Positions 10,726 through 22,845 are shown, counted from the first letter of the stretch. The stretch is DNA of 64,000 nt from Cololabis saira (GCF_033807715.1 NC_084599.1:32340160-32404159), one strand, 5' to 3'. The notes: generated by a model not told the origin, from the letters alone. Program-made: numbers and translations.

Positions 10726-11377
10726 CAAGGGCGTAGGTTTGGTCTCAACATTGGTAGGGACGATATAACAGCATAATCTGCATGTACACTTTTTGCTGGG
10801 GACGGGACATTAATAAGACCAAACAGATTGGGTTAACGGGGGTCAGGGCTAAATCTGTCACGAATATGAACCTAATTAATTGATAGGCTAAATGATCAAT
10901 GCAAAATAAATCTGTATTGACTTATACTAACTTTCATATGTATTGGTTCCCCTGATACACAGTTCAATTCAAACCTTTGTTTTCATAAACTACTAAAGAA
11001 ACATTTTGAAAACATCCAGAATATTCCAGGATTTTATTAGCAATTTAAATTGCAATATTTGAACATAACTTAAATTATATTAACATACACAATAAATACA
11101 AACTTATTAATAATCTCTTAACTATCCAGAATGTACCGGCAAATTCAGCAAGTGAAAAGGGGTAAATGTAAGTCTGAACATAATGAAAATAATTCACTTA
11201 ATAATGGTAGGGTCAATTCTATCCTTACAACATTTGGGAAGATCTAAATTACCTTTATATCTGAACTCATTATATAATGCAAATAAGGTTGCTTAAAAGT
11301 TGGTGGGGACAATTTGAGCCCCCTGAAAAGTTGGTAGTGTTATGTCCCTACCGTCCCTATGCAAACCTACGCCCTTG
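10726..11377. mobile_element. hAT-type MITE, 652 bp, TSD GTTTTATG
   Basis: Terminal repeats CAAGGGCGTAGGTTTG and CAAACCTACGCCCTTG are exact inverse complements over 16 bp. An identical 8-bp duplication GTTTTATG flanks the ends (10718-10725 and 11378-11385). The interior is AT-rich with no transposase frame. Confidence 0.92.
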
Positions 11378-11385
11378 GTTTTATG

Positions 11386-13257
11386 CATCGTGATGAAAAT
11401 GCCCAGACTGAGGAAACGCTCGTGACACGATCCTACAAGGCTCCGGAGGGCGCTTTATCACTATTATATGAAACATGTACAAATAAGTACAAATCATGTG
11501 GTTCATATCAAATAAATTCACGAGTTTTAAGTTGAACTAAACTGAATTTAGTCCAAAGGGAAATCTTGGCCTATGGTTGCAGTATAATGTGACAACTAAT
11601 CAGTTTAGAAAAATAAAAAATTAACATTAGATCTAAAAAAAGACATTGCAAAATTGGATGATAGAGTTGTGGTTGAAATCTTCTAGATCTCTAACAATGC
11701 ATCAGGATGTTGTTTTCCTTGCTTGGCAACAACGGATGTGATGAGGTCACATGCAGCGGCAGATAAGATATTTCAGGGATTTTTTTTTTACCCTTGCTGT
11801 TCTCTTTGTAGTCCACTTTATGTGTCACTGAGCTCATATTCTCCATAATAATTCAGAGAAGAAATGGTTTTAAATATTTTCTCTTTTGCACTCTATTTTA
11901 AGCTGGTTTAAGTTCCTCACTATTTCCTTTTTGCAGTCTGTCTGGATATGTGTATTTCTTGGGCTTTAAAAATCTCAATTCGCTGCTCACATATGTAAAA
12001 CAATGTGTCCTTTGTTATGATTACTTATCATAACAGGTGTGGGAAAAGTAACCACCACATATCATTTAATTAGCACATCATCCAAACCAGTTTAGACAAT
12101 GTTGCAAAAAGAGAAAGAACACAGAAAGAAACATTTTGTTGCATCTTGCGGAGCATATGAGCCAGTATTTTTATTATGTAACATGTGTAATGTTATACAA
12201 TATTACATTGCTGGAACAGTACCAAGCTGTTCAGATTCCATTAGTCCACTGTTGGATTGTACTGCAGGTTTTTGCATTTGTGCAGCCGCTCCTCTATTAA
12301 GGTAACAGGAAACAGAGTCTGAACTTTACGTCAATGGAGAATAACACTCAGTAGCCTAAAATTCATTCCATTATTCAATAGGAAAAAATCCAAAAAGCAG
12401 GATATGCATCTCTGTTGTGATTCCTCTGACGTAAGACCTGGCCATGGGTTTGCGAGAATCCCCATTATGTAACAAAAATACAGTATACACACTTTTTCTT
12501 TTAACTGTAGCCATCTGTTCAGCATCACAGCCTCCAGCCAGGACGTTTTAACTTTTTTTTTTCTTTACTGTTGGTCAAAGTTTGAATGATGGTGTATCAT
12601 ATTGTGGCTCAAGTCAGTAGAAAGCCATTGCCACGTCCTGCCAGGAATACAGCTCAAAACATACCTTTCGCATCCCTCAGCCTCCCCCTCCGTATCTAAG
12701 TAACAGATGCAATAGAACAGGACGGCATGACATGTTTAGACAACATATTTCACTGCCGTATTCAAGATTAAATGTCACGACTAGAATGCACTGTGTGTGA
12801 GAAACACTTCCTTCCTCTGTTAGCAGCAGGAAGTCAGATGATTTGTGGTTTATTCTTGTGTGAACAGCTGCCAAAGTGAAACAGATAATCAAAACACTGT
12901 CATTTTGTGACAACATACTTACAGTTATGTGACAAAGGATGTACTCCTCTTTCCGTCTTAAGGTTTCTCTTTGGTGTTCACAAAGTCCAGAAGTGGAATT
13001 TCTAGTACAGGGCCGGATTGTGCATTGAAAGTATGATTGAAAAAAGACTGGACGGGTTGCCAGTAGAAAGTCTCTTCTCTCTAAAATAAACAAGCAGCAT
13101 GAGGTTTGTAAAGCTCCATTTGGACAAATTACAAGACATCTGGAACTATTGTTTTTGGACAGGTGAAACCAAAGTGAAGATGTTGGGTCAAAAAGCACAG
13201 AACCATGTTTGTTTACAACCACATTTGTAGACACAGGAACTGAGCACCTTTCAGTTA
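11386..13257. other. Intergenic, no gene seen
   Basis: No recognisable gene or delimited repeat. The minus-strand 185-codon open frame at 12677-13234 has no family motif, no useful splice context and an unremarkable composition, so it is not called. Confidence 0.5.
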
Positions 13258-13265
13258 CTAATGGC

Positions 13266-13798
13266 TAGGGGTGTAACAATATATCGTGCCACAAAATTTT
13301 GCGATACAAAAACGTCACAATATACGTGTCGTGGAGGTGACAAAGTGTATCGCGATATGGGGTTATCAATATCAATCTATTGTGTTGACTATGTATTTAT
13401 TTACTTTTATTTATTTATTTCATTTTAGTTGTTAAATTTCTGGAAAAGAAAAAAGTCAAGTCATACATGCAGCAAAATATTTTTACTTGTATGAAACTGA
13501 AGATGCATAATGCAAACCTGACATTTACTTTTAGATCAGTTTGTGGAAAATGGTTGGCCTGGCTTTCTCTTTAAAACGTAAACAGTTATAAAGCATTACA
13601 AACTGTAACAATAGGGCAAATGCACAACATTGTTTTGTATTTTGTGTCTTTCAAATAAAAGACCATTTTTTCCAATCATATGTTCCTCATTCAAGGTTGT
13701 TAAAAAAATACTGCTATAATATCGTATCGTATCATTATCGTGACCTCAATATCGTGTATCGTACCGTATCGTGAGATTAGTGTATCGTTACACCCCTA
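13266..13798. mobile_element. hAT-type MITE, 533 bp, near-perfect 8-bp TSD
   Basis: Ends TAGGGGTGTAACAATATATC and ...TATCGTTACACCCCTA form an imperfect inverted repeat. Flanks CTAATGGC (13258-13265) and CTAATGCC (13799-13806) match at 7 of 8 positions. Subterminal regions are dense in TATCG/CGATA. No coding frame. Confidence 0.87.
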
Positions 13799-13804
13799 CT
13801 AATG

Positions 13805-14557
13805 CCGCTTTTATACTAGTACCTACTCAGCGCGACTTGACTCGCCTCGTCTCGCCTCCACTCGCCTTTTCCTCGTTTGTTTTTAGACACCCAGATGAGA
13901 AAGAGGTGGGGTTGGAGCGAAGCTGTGACGTATTTGATTGTGTGATCTAAACGGAGAAGACAACAACACTAAAGATGTAGAACATGGATGAGATGATATA
14001 TGTGCCGCTGGGTCTGTGGCTTGTGTTCGATATCAAGTTAAAAAATGAAAGCGAAAGAAGCTTCAAGCGGCGCCGCTCTTTTTTTTGTTTGTTTGTCACG
14101 GCGCTGATGAAAAGTCAGTTGGTAGTTGGGAGCGGCTGAGAAGTGACTGAGCGCCTGGTAGATCTGGTCGTTCCTTGTTGCCCGTCTAGATCCCTTTTTA
14201 ATTCTCTCCTCAGCCACCAGGTTTATGAACATCTGCACCTCAGAGTTGGATCACCAAACAGACGTTTGCGCTGCCGTTGCCTGTCGGATAAAATGAGGAA
14301 GCCGCGAGCTGCTCTTGCGCTGATTCCCGCTTCCTGATTCAAACGTCTGACAGCCCCGCCCCCCAACCAATCGGTGGCGTGTAGTGTGATGACATCAGAT
14401 ACAGGGCCGACTCAGCACGCTCAGAACCTCGGCAGAATAGTTACAGAAAAAGTATCTACTCAGCACGCCTCCACCCGCCTCGACCCGTAGTGTAAAAGTG
14501 CAAAACGGGGTCGTGGCGAGTCGAGTCACGCTGAGTAGGTACTAGCGTAAAAGCAGT
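13805..14557. mobile_element. MITE with about 35-bp terminal inverted repeats
   Basis: The left end contains CTAGTACCTACTCAGCG and the right end CGCTGAGTAGGTACTAG, with further pairing both outward (GCTTTTA / TAAAAGC) and inward (GACT.GACTCG). The interior contains degenerate CTCGCC repeats. The left end directly abuts the preceding hAT element, which inserted at its edge and blurs the target duplication; a clear duplication could not be read. The superfamily is not assigned. Confidence 0.75.
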
Positions 14558-14559
14558 AA

Positions 14560-15295
14560 TCGGCAGACTTGGCGTGCTCACTCAAAAAGACCAAAAGTGT
14601 GTCACCGGGTGCCAGTCCAAAAAACATGTCAAAAAATCAAAATCCGACAGCACTCACTGTAAGTACAAAAACTTTGAATGTATAGTTAAATCACTGCACA
14701 GCAGCAGAGAATCGGACGCGTTTCAGCTTAAGCCGGGCATACACTGTGCGATTATCGGCTCGTTTTGAGCTGATTTTCCAGTCGTGCAACTTTTTTTTGA
14801 TCTGACCCGATTTTGACCCAATCGTTGCTCGTGCCTCGTGCAGTGTACGTGGGGTAACGACGAGAGATTAACACCTCACGACGAGCTCCCGATCACAAAT
14901 CATGAGGTCGCAAGAAAATCAAGCGTGTTTGAAATCCTGGTTGCTCCTCGTGAAGGAATCGCACAGTTGAAGCAGCTACGACCCGATTGGACTCAACCTT
15001 TCGCAGAGAGCGTGCGCAATCTCTGATGTCGTGTCAAAAACTATTATTTGTAGTTTAAGTGTTGCAAATTCACATTACAAATCATGTTTTAATAGCAAAA
15101 AAAGACAGCATTTCCACATATGGTGCGGCTCTAAACCTTTGAACTCTGCAATCTAGTCGTGCAGTGTGAGATGGGGCAGTCTCATACGATCTAAAATATC
15201 GCACAGTCTATGCCCAGCTTTACAGCCGTCCTCAGCGAACCTCGCTGAGGACAGCTGTCGGATTTGGATTTTTTGACTAGTGTAAAGCGCCATAA
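14560..15295. mobile_element. Outer inverted-repeat element carrying a nested insertion
   Basis: The arm at 14628-14651 (GTCAAAAAATCAAAATCC...) is the inverse complement, with one mismatch, of the arm at 15254-15277 (...GGATTTGGATTTTTTGAC). The true outer ends are uncertain; GGCGTGCTCACTC near 14571 may pair with the GCGCC near 15288. The interior is largely taken up by a second element (14728-15222). Confidence 0.55.
14728..15222. mobile_element. Nested MITE, 495 bp, TTAAGCCGGGCATACAC-type ends
   Basis: The left end TTAAGCCGGGCATACACTGT and the right end, read in reverse complement TAAAGCTGGGCATAGACTGT, form a 25-bp inverted repeat with a few mismatches. No 8-bp duplication is evident; the flanks share only CAGC. 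Plus-strand open frames inside are not recognised as proteins. Confidence 0.7.
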
Positions 15296-15339
15296 GTTGA
15301 CCATTAACTTCTCTGAATACGGTAGCAGAGTCAAATACG

Positions 15340-16170
15340 AGTCTCTCCTTCCAGCAGCTACAGCTTGGCTGGTATTGGGTCATGAAACAGGACAATAATC
15401 CTCAGCACACCAACAAATCTATGCCAGAACAGCTGAAAATGAAAAAGAATTATGCTTCCACCCTAAGTCCAGACCTCCACCTGGTTGAAACACTGGCATG
15501 GGTGCTTAAAGGTGTGTTTCCACTAGCAGGAGTTCCAGGTAGAGTATTAGGGGCCAGATGGCTGACCCTTGTCTCCATTGCCAGGAACCACCTCTGCAAA
15601 AGTGGCATTCAGGAACCTTTGCAGGGCGAAAAAACATTCCTGTAGTAGGAGAGGTACTCAGATCGGCCTAGAGGAACTACGTGGTGGGAGGTCTCTACTG
15701 ATCGGGTATTCCAAATGAGATTCAGCCCTCTCACACGAACATAAATCACGTGAACACAACTCATATGAGCCATTTGGACCAGACACATTTCGCTCCAAGA
15801 AGATTTGTTGAAGATGGAGATTACAAGAAGAAATGATAGATGGGCCGACGAGGAGGTTCAGGCCTTATTGGTGTATTACGCCAATAAAGGGGTCCGGTAG
15901 GTGGCCTTCTCTTAACCTCAAACGCTACCACCACAGTTTATGTTAAGGAAGCGAACAAAAATGTAGCCACACATGTGCCCTGTCCATTCAGTTCTTGTGT
16001 GGCGCTACAGTCTAGTGGACACACGCCAGATGAAGGGGCTGAGGAGGGGCTCGCAGTTCCCGTCTGGCGGGTTTACCCAGAGTCCCCTCTACGGGAAACC
16101 TCACGGAAACACACCTTTAGAGTTCCGCATTAATGAAGGCCTGCAAACCTCAGCAAGGTTTTAAGAAGAG
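15340..16170 (+). pseudogene. Tc1-like transposase relic, split by a later insertion
   Basis: Plus-strand residues at 15382-15500 read MKQDNNPQHTNKS and, further on, LSPDLHLVETLAWVLKG. These are recognisable as the QDN-P-HT and SPDLNPIE-W segments of Tc1-family transposase DDE domains, with several substitutions. The relic is cut at 15508 by another element and resumes at about 16118 (GAGTTCCGCATTAATGAA, CTGCAAACCTCAGC), matching the 3' end of the same transposase type as I recall it. Dead copy, no terminal repeats identified. Confidence 0.75.
15509..16117. mobile_element. MITE inserted inside the Tc1 relic
   Basis: Ends AAGGTGTGTTTCC and GGAAACACACCTT are exact inverse complements over 13 bp, flanked by TA on both sides. 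A TA duplication would fit Tc1/mariner-type insertion, but with so short a duplication this is tentative. About 609 bp. No transposase seen. Confidence 0.7.
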
Positions 16171-18077
16171 AGCAGAGACAGACAGAATGATTGCTTCAAC
16201 TTAAAATGAGTCTGCAAGCTAATGGACTGCACTTTGTTTTAAATGCTTTAGTTTTGTAAAAGAAATAATGACAGAAGATACTGTATGAAGAATAGAAGGA
16301 AATGGAGCATGTTTTCTGAAGAAAATGAGCTGAAGAAGGATAAACACTTCCCAGTGGATTTTACTAGATCTGTTCTCTAAACCTTTTGCCACACAGGTTC
16401 TTGTTTACTTCTTTTTCTTTCTAAAAAACCTTGCCCAAGAAAACAAAAATGAATTGTTTCATCAGTAAGTGAAACAACAAACTGAACTTACTCAGCTGCT
16501 AAAGCCACTTTCATAATGTTATAAAACCCCTACAGTTAGTTCCTTGCGTTTGAAATGTTTTATCCTTTAGTCATTTGGGGGAGTTTAAGTTTAAAGCTAA
16601 AGAGATGCTCCTTTCTGCTTATACTCTCTTATGTTCAGATTTTCTGTGTCTTTATTTCTAGTTCAGTAATTCTGTTCTCCACTATTGTGTCTGTAATTTT
16701 TTACAGTCAGATGTGACTGACAGTTACTGCAATGTCACAAATACAACTTGGCATGGAGTAAATGATAACAACAGAACCAGCTGTGAAATGCAGACAGTGA
16801 TGGGTTTAGTTTAGTGAACAAGAGCACATTCTTCCATGGTGACCATTTCTGAAGACCTAATGTCTTCATCAAAGCTTTCCTCGTCCACTGCTCCAGATGA
16901 TTCAGAATCAGCACTAACAAAAACACTCTTCATGAGGAATATGCAGAAGACCTTTGAACCAAAACAGTAAAGTAGGAATGATTACTACCTGTGTTGGCAA
17001 TCAAAGAACAGTCTACAAGAGGAGACTCCTCCTTTTCATGCCATATCTGCCACTTCAGACAACACCGCTTTTCTAAAGAAAATCCTCCATATGTTTCAGT
17101 ATTTATGGTGTAACGATAAGAATGTGTTTTTTTTCCTGTTAAAAAGTAAATTAAAAAATCCTACAAGTGAAAACGCAGCCTTGACAGAATGACAGAAAGT
17201 GACACCCTGGGGTGCATCTGTGTTGATACCATTGAGGTACCTTAAATTGTAAGCAACTAAAAACTAATAATAATAAAAAAGATCAACAAAGAAAAGAGGT
17301 CTCATAAATTCACCTGAAACAGTTTTGTTATTGTACTGACTCATCCCCAGAGTCTTCGTTGGAAATTGTCTGGAAAAGGGCAGGGGAGTTGACAGTTTGT
17401 TTTCGTACGTGAAGTCCGCCCACTGCTGCTGATATGAGACACTTTTGTTGTTAATATGACCTTTAATCAGTCATTTAAATACCGGTACAACTATTGCGCA
17501 TTTCCCTGACTGCCATGTGATAGTCGGTCTTCTAAGATGTTTTTTTTTTGTTCAGTTGTAGGTTTCACATCCTGCAAATATTTAAATGACATTGAATAAG
17601 GAGTTTTAATTGTGCAGCCATTCATGGTAAACCTTCAGCCTACAGATTCTTGCAGTGGATTGAAAATAACCGCTTATTTTGTGTGTTAAACTGCCTCGCT
17701 GATGATAAACGAATTTGCTCTGTGCACCTGTGTAATCAGATGTCAAAATCTGACGATGAGTCTAATCATACAGACAAATAAAGACGTGCTGTCTGCAGGC
17801 CGTGCAGCTGGAGGCCTGCGTCTGCTTTCACCGGTTTGACTTTCAGAGCGGCGCGGTGCAGCAGCCAGGTGTGCCCGGAGAATGAGGGCTTCCCTTAATC
17901 TAAACTAACCCAAATTCCTCCGGATGAAGGGAAAAGAGAGGGGCTTTTCTTGAGCCACGTCCATCCAAAATGAAGAGGGACAAACCCCCCCCCTCCAAAA
18001 AAAAAGGGGGTGTAGGAGGGGCAGGTGTTAGGAGGAGGGTGGTGGTGTTTGGTGATCCTGGCTGGAGTGGGGAAAAA
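16171..18077. other. Intergenic between ccn1 and ddah1, no gene seen
   Basis: Mostly unique-looking sequence without delimited repeats. It holds a perfect AP-1 motif TGACTCA (17337-17343) and a lone GGAATG (16975-16980). G/C-rich, higher-complexity sequence begins at about 17,770 and leads into the TEAD motif cluster. Confidence 0.5.
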
Positions 18078-18296
18078 GGAATGTGGGGCGCCTGGAATGT
18101 ACTGGAATGTTTAGAGCAGTCGAGGATAATTGAGTGAATCTGGAACGAGAAAAGACAAAGCGAGGTCCCGCGGTGGAAGAATGTGCTTTTGGGATGTCTG
18201 ACGAAACATTCCATCCATTCTGACAGCTTTACCGGGCCCAGAACCTTCCTTAGATGGCACCGTGGGGAATAGGAGCCCCCACGTACCCGCCATTCC
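18078..18296. promoter_or_regulatory. Candidate enhancer: cluster of five TEAD (CATTCC/GGAATG) motifs
   Basis: GGAATG occurs at 18078-18083, 18094-18099 and 18104-18109, and CATTCC at 18207-18212 and 18291-18296. Two of them are direct repeats 10 bp apart (CTGGAATGTACTGGAATG). About 0.1 such hexamer is expected by chance in 219 bp when both strands are counted. It lies 10 kb upstream of ccn1 and 3.3 kb upstream of the ddah1 start codon. CATTCC is the core motif of TEAD factors, and CCN1 is a standard YAP/TEAD target, so a distal enhancer is a reasonable inference. No functional proof is available. Confidence 0.5.
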
Positions 18297-19019
18297 TCCC
18301 ATACTTGCCTTACTCTTCACAAAAACAGAAATCCCCTTTTGATATTCTTTTCACTTGAAGTTTGTGTACATTATTTAAGTCTGCTGGGAGCAGAGATATG
18401 TCTTCCAAGCGACGGCTCGAAGGATGGAGATATTGTCTCTCTGCCTTTTTCATTTGGAAATGGGCCTTGTTTTAACATTGCATGAAGAATGTGAATTCGC
18501 GCTTGGGATATGTAGTAGAGTTAAAAGCCTTTCCCTTGGAGAACTGTCTGTACTTCGAAGTGGATTGAGGCTTTGAATGTTGTCAAAGGCTTGAAATATA
18601 CATTTATTTTGACATAGCTCCATCCTCCTGAATGCTAACATTGATTTCCATTTTGCTGCAAACATGTATCCCAATGTCACTCGAAACTGCTTCGATTCAT
18701 ATTTGATAAAGCAGCAATTTACTGTATGTCTCTCGTTACCTCAGTACAGCCTACTGAGCTGTCTTTATAGATCCCAAAACCTATAATGGTGCATTTCCCC
18801 TACAACCTTTCTAGATGGCAAAAAATAGTCCAAACAACCACAGAAACAACTGTTACATTAGAAGTACTGATTCATAAATGAAGGTATGGTGAAGAAAATA
18901 TAAAGATGTCTCTATTATTCCTAACATTTGTAATTATGAATAATAATTTACAGAGCACTGACTCATGAAAATCAGGTAATCATTGACTTTTTAAAGGGTT
19001 AAGAGTCATTACTCTGTCT
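18297..19019. other. Intergenic, no gene seen
   Basis: No gene or recognised repeat. An AP-1-type TGACTCA occurs near 18,960. Confidence 0.5.
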
Positions 19020-19875
19020 GGTTTAATGGTGTTCACCACACTGAACATGGACCAGAGAAAGCAAAGGAGATACTTGTCTGAAAATTGTAGACAAACAGGT
19101 AAAGATAAAGACTAAAAGGCCATCTCCAAGCAGGCTGATGCTCTTGTGGCTACAGTTGCAGAGGTTTACAGTCCAAGGGGGCTAGCCTCCCTGGACGTGG
19201 ACACAAGAGGAAAATTATGGTAACCACGGTAACCATGGAGCCCAACGTTCCAAGACCCAGGTAAATCAGCATCAGATCTGTCACTGTTTGATTCAAGGTT
19301 GCTTATGGAAGATGACCAAAGAGGACTCTGGCATTTAAAGCAATCATTGAAAAAAAGAAAACCTGTCAAAATGCATATTGACAAGCTGCAAAGCTTCTGA
19401 GAGACAATCCTGTGGACAGATGAGACAAAACTGGAGCTTTTTGGCAAATTACATAGATAAAAAATCAAGCATCAAAGTGAAACATGTAGGAAGCTCGATT
19501 ATGTCCTGGAACTGCTTTGCTACGTCTGCTGCAGGGCGTGTTGAATCTGTGCAGATACAAGGAAATGTCCTTCTATGAGTCCTGATTAGAATGTGATTGA
19601 AGATGAGTAGATATCTGACAGTAACAGCTGGAGCAGTTGGCTCATAATGCATGAACTAAAACACCTGCCTACAGGTGCAGCCGCCTCACTGAGAGGAACA
19701 AAAATCCCTCGATTTTGGTCCAGGTTTTTTTTCCCCCCCTTTAATTATTCTATTGAACCACAGTCCAAAGGCAAAATCTATACCTTCATTAATCAATTTT
19801 TAGTAAATGACTATTGTTACTTTTGTCAGTTTCATGTTATTTCAGTGACTTTTGTTGCTTTTTCTTTCTTTACTC
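19020..19875 (+). pseudogene. Tc1-like transposon relic
   Basis: The plus strand at about 19405-19475 encodes a degraded transposase block (WTDETKLELFGKLH) followed by KHVGSSIMSWNCFATSAAGR, which corresponds to the KHGGGSIM-W-CF part of Tc1-family enzymes. From about 19575 the sequence jumps to a 3' part (SPD-like, then TAGAGCAGTTGGCTCA), so the central catalytic region is deleted. Its 3' non-coding part (TTACTTTTGTCAGTTTCA) is still recognisable before an L2-like LINE tail takes over. Stops and frameshifts throughout; inactive. Confidence 0.78.
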
Positions 19876-20330
19876 CTGTTTTATCCTCTCTTCACTGGCT
19901 CCCTGTTAAACAAAGAGTAGATTTTAAAGTACTTCTTATTGTCTTTAAATCTATGAATGGCTTAGCTCCCTCCTGCATGGTTGACATGCTCACTGAATAC
20001 ATACCGGACAGATCCTTTAGATCATCAAATAAGAGTCTTCTCATCATACCTAGAATTCACACTAGATCTGCTCATGGTGCTTCCAGTCACTACTACACAG
20101 AGCTAAAAACTTACCTTTTTGCACAGGCGTTTGAGTAAACTCTACATGGTTGGCTGGGTGATTGCACTTTTGTTAAAATGGAATTATGGTTGTAATTGTT
20201 GTTTTTCTCTTGACATAGTTTTGTCTGTTTTCTGTTATTGTAAACCTGTAATTTGTTTATGTATTTGAGCACATTGAGTCCATGCTCATCATGTGAAATG
20301 TGCTTTATAAATACATTTGCCTTTTATGGA
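19876..20330 (+). mobile_element. 5'-truncated L2-like LINE 3' end
   Basis: The frame to the stop at 20136-20138 contains SLHWLPVKQRVDFKVLLIVFKS early on and ends SHYYTELKTYLFAQAFE. LHWLPVKQRI.FK and the closing LKTYLF.QAF are familiar from the C-terminal end of L2/CR1-group LINE ORF2 proteins. The 3' tail finishes GTGAAATGTGCTTTATAAATA, resembling L2-type ends. Only the last about 85 residues and the 3' UTR remain. It is inserted into the 3' part of the adjacent Tc1 relic, and the reading frame happens to run across the junction. Confidence 0.78.
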
Positions 20331-20699
20331 AGGGTAGAAACCTATATTTGCCAACGTGTGTATTATAAGAGCGATTCTTCTTTACAAAAAGGAGGATTAA
20401 TATAGGCAGTACTCGAGTTGTAAAAAGAAATCAGGGGGAATGGTGGATTTTATCATATGGGGACAATATGGGGATAGTTTGTGCTGATTGCAAATAATAT
20501 AATATATTACAAATAATAGCACTGACCAAAACACCTGCAGAAATACTGCAGGAATGACATAGCAGCAGTTAAATGCAGCCTTCTGTAAGCTTTAAATATC
20601 CACTGGGCTTACATCAAATACATCAAAACACAACAATAAAAAACAGTTTTCTGAACTTATCAATATGACTCTGTCCTTCACAGGATAAGTAAAATGGAT
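20331..20699. other. Intergenic, no gene seen
   Basis: AT-rich sequence without a recognised gene or repeat. Confidence 0.5.
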
Positions 20700-21015
20700 C
20701 ACTGCAAAAACTCAAAATCTTAACAAGAATATTTGTCTTATTTCTAGTTAAATGTCTCATTTTAGTAAAAATAAAATCTCATTACACTTAAAACAAGACT
20801 CATCACTGGAAAAAACAAAAATGTAACCTGTTTCAAGTAGATTTTCACTTGAAATAAGTAGAAAAATCTACTGGAACAAGATTTTTTTGCTTGTAATAAG
20901 AAGATAAATCTCGTCCCAGTGGCAGATTTTCCTACTTATTTAAAGTGAAAATTTACTTGACACAGGTGAAAATTGTCAAATAAGTTATTTTTCTGGTGAT
21001 GACTCTAAATGTTGA
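20700..21015. mobile_element. Truncated palindromic (foldback) MITE
   Basis: Begins CACTGCAAAAACTCAAAATC. The left-arm segments CACCTG-like TGTTTCAAGTAGATTTTCAC and TTGAAATAAGTAGAAAAATC recur in inverted form in the right arm (20925-20985: GATTTTCCTACTTATTT, GTGAAAATTTACTTG), so the element would fold into a long hairpin. The right arm stops at about GATGACTCTAA, short of the expected mirror of the starting CACTGCAAAA. Family recognised from recall of fish repeats; superfamily not assigned. Confidence 0.75.
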
Positions 21016-21054
21016 AATATCAGTAATACCACATTCATTGATGAAATGACATAA

Positions 21055-21165
21055 GGGATGGAAAGGAGGGATGGCAGTTTTACAGGGGGGTGATTTTGAC
21101 CGTTTTTATTTCAGGGGGGATGCCATCCCCCCTCATCCCCCCTCATCTCCAGGTGATTATTTTGT
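21055..21165. repeat. Candidate dispersed repeat with GGGATGGCA / TGCCATCCC ends
   Basis: GGGATGGCA and TGCCATCCCCCC form an inverted pair around GGGGGG-rich sequence. It resembles a common fish repeat from memory; ends and class are unclear. Confidence 0.35.
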
Positions 21166-21239
21166 GGCTGATGGGTTTATTGATTCCTCCAATAAAAAAA
21201 AAAGATAAAATAAAAACATTTTTAAAACGCTTCTATTCC

Positions 21240-21965
<726 letters not shown>

Positions 21966-21972
21966 TGAAAGT

Positions 21973-22000
21973 GGAAGGGAAGGGAAGGGAAGGGAAGGCG
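21973..22000 (+). repeat. (GGGAA)n short tandem repeat
   Basis: About five units of AAGGG/GGGAA just inside the ddah1 intron. Confidence 0.85.
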
Positions 22001-22379
22001 TCCTCCTCCACGCGTGCGTGCCCGCTGTGGGCTCTCCTGGCGTGCAGTTTTAATAAAGTGCAGGAGGGATGTGGGCAGGTACCAGAATGTCAAAACATCA
22101 CTGTGACAATTTATGTGATATTATTAGCCTACATCCTGTATGATCTATTTTAAACATTAACTTTGATTTCACAAGTTAATAATTTGGCCACAATAAATCT
22201 TGGGTAAATACATTTATACATCAATCAATCACCGTGCAATAACAATAATAACAGTAATTATAATAACACAATCATATGCTGTGACAATGGACCTTCCAAT
22301 AATCATATCTACCTCATTCTGCTGCACCTTTCACTTTTTTTAAATTGTATGTTAATAAGAGCTGTCATTTGTCTTTTAC

Positions 22380-22475
22380 CCATTCACTGTAGAGTGAGCG
22401 ATAACAACCAAATCAAATTCTATGTCTTGTCTGACCTGACCTGGCCAAATAAACGGGATACTGATTCTGATTTAA
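22380..22475 (+). mobile_element. LINE-type 3' tail fragment
   Basis: Ends in GGCCAAATAAACGGGATACTGATTCTGATT, split here as GGCCAAATAAACG then ATACTGATTCTGATT. This is a degraded version of the 'GGCAATAAA...TGATTCTGATT' tail seen on many fish LINE copies. No coding part. Confidence 0.5.
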
Positions 22476-22845
22476 GAAACTTTGGATTTTTATGTATTTT
22501 TCAGGCATATGCACACTATTTTTGAAAGCTTTATCTCTATAATGCCTTGTGCCATATGAGGTCATATGATGAGTACATCAGCCATCACAAAAGGATATTC
22601 TGCTATGAGGCAACGCCCATTTCAGAAACATTAATTCTTCACAATGTGCACCATCAAAAGGTGGATTATTTTTTTAAGTTCATGCAGATTTTTTAGGGTT
22701 TCATGTATTATTTATTGCCAATTGTGATTTCATACATCAAACTGCAGCTTCAGCATCTTGAAATGGGTTTCTTTATAACTCACAGAGTTGCTATCCTACT
22801 AAGAAAACCTAAAGAGACTGTAAGAGAGGCAACACAGATCTCATT

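Noticed and set aside
12677..13234. 185-codon minus-strand frame
   Set aside because: No motif or conserved block recognised; ends directly beside a MITE.
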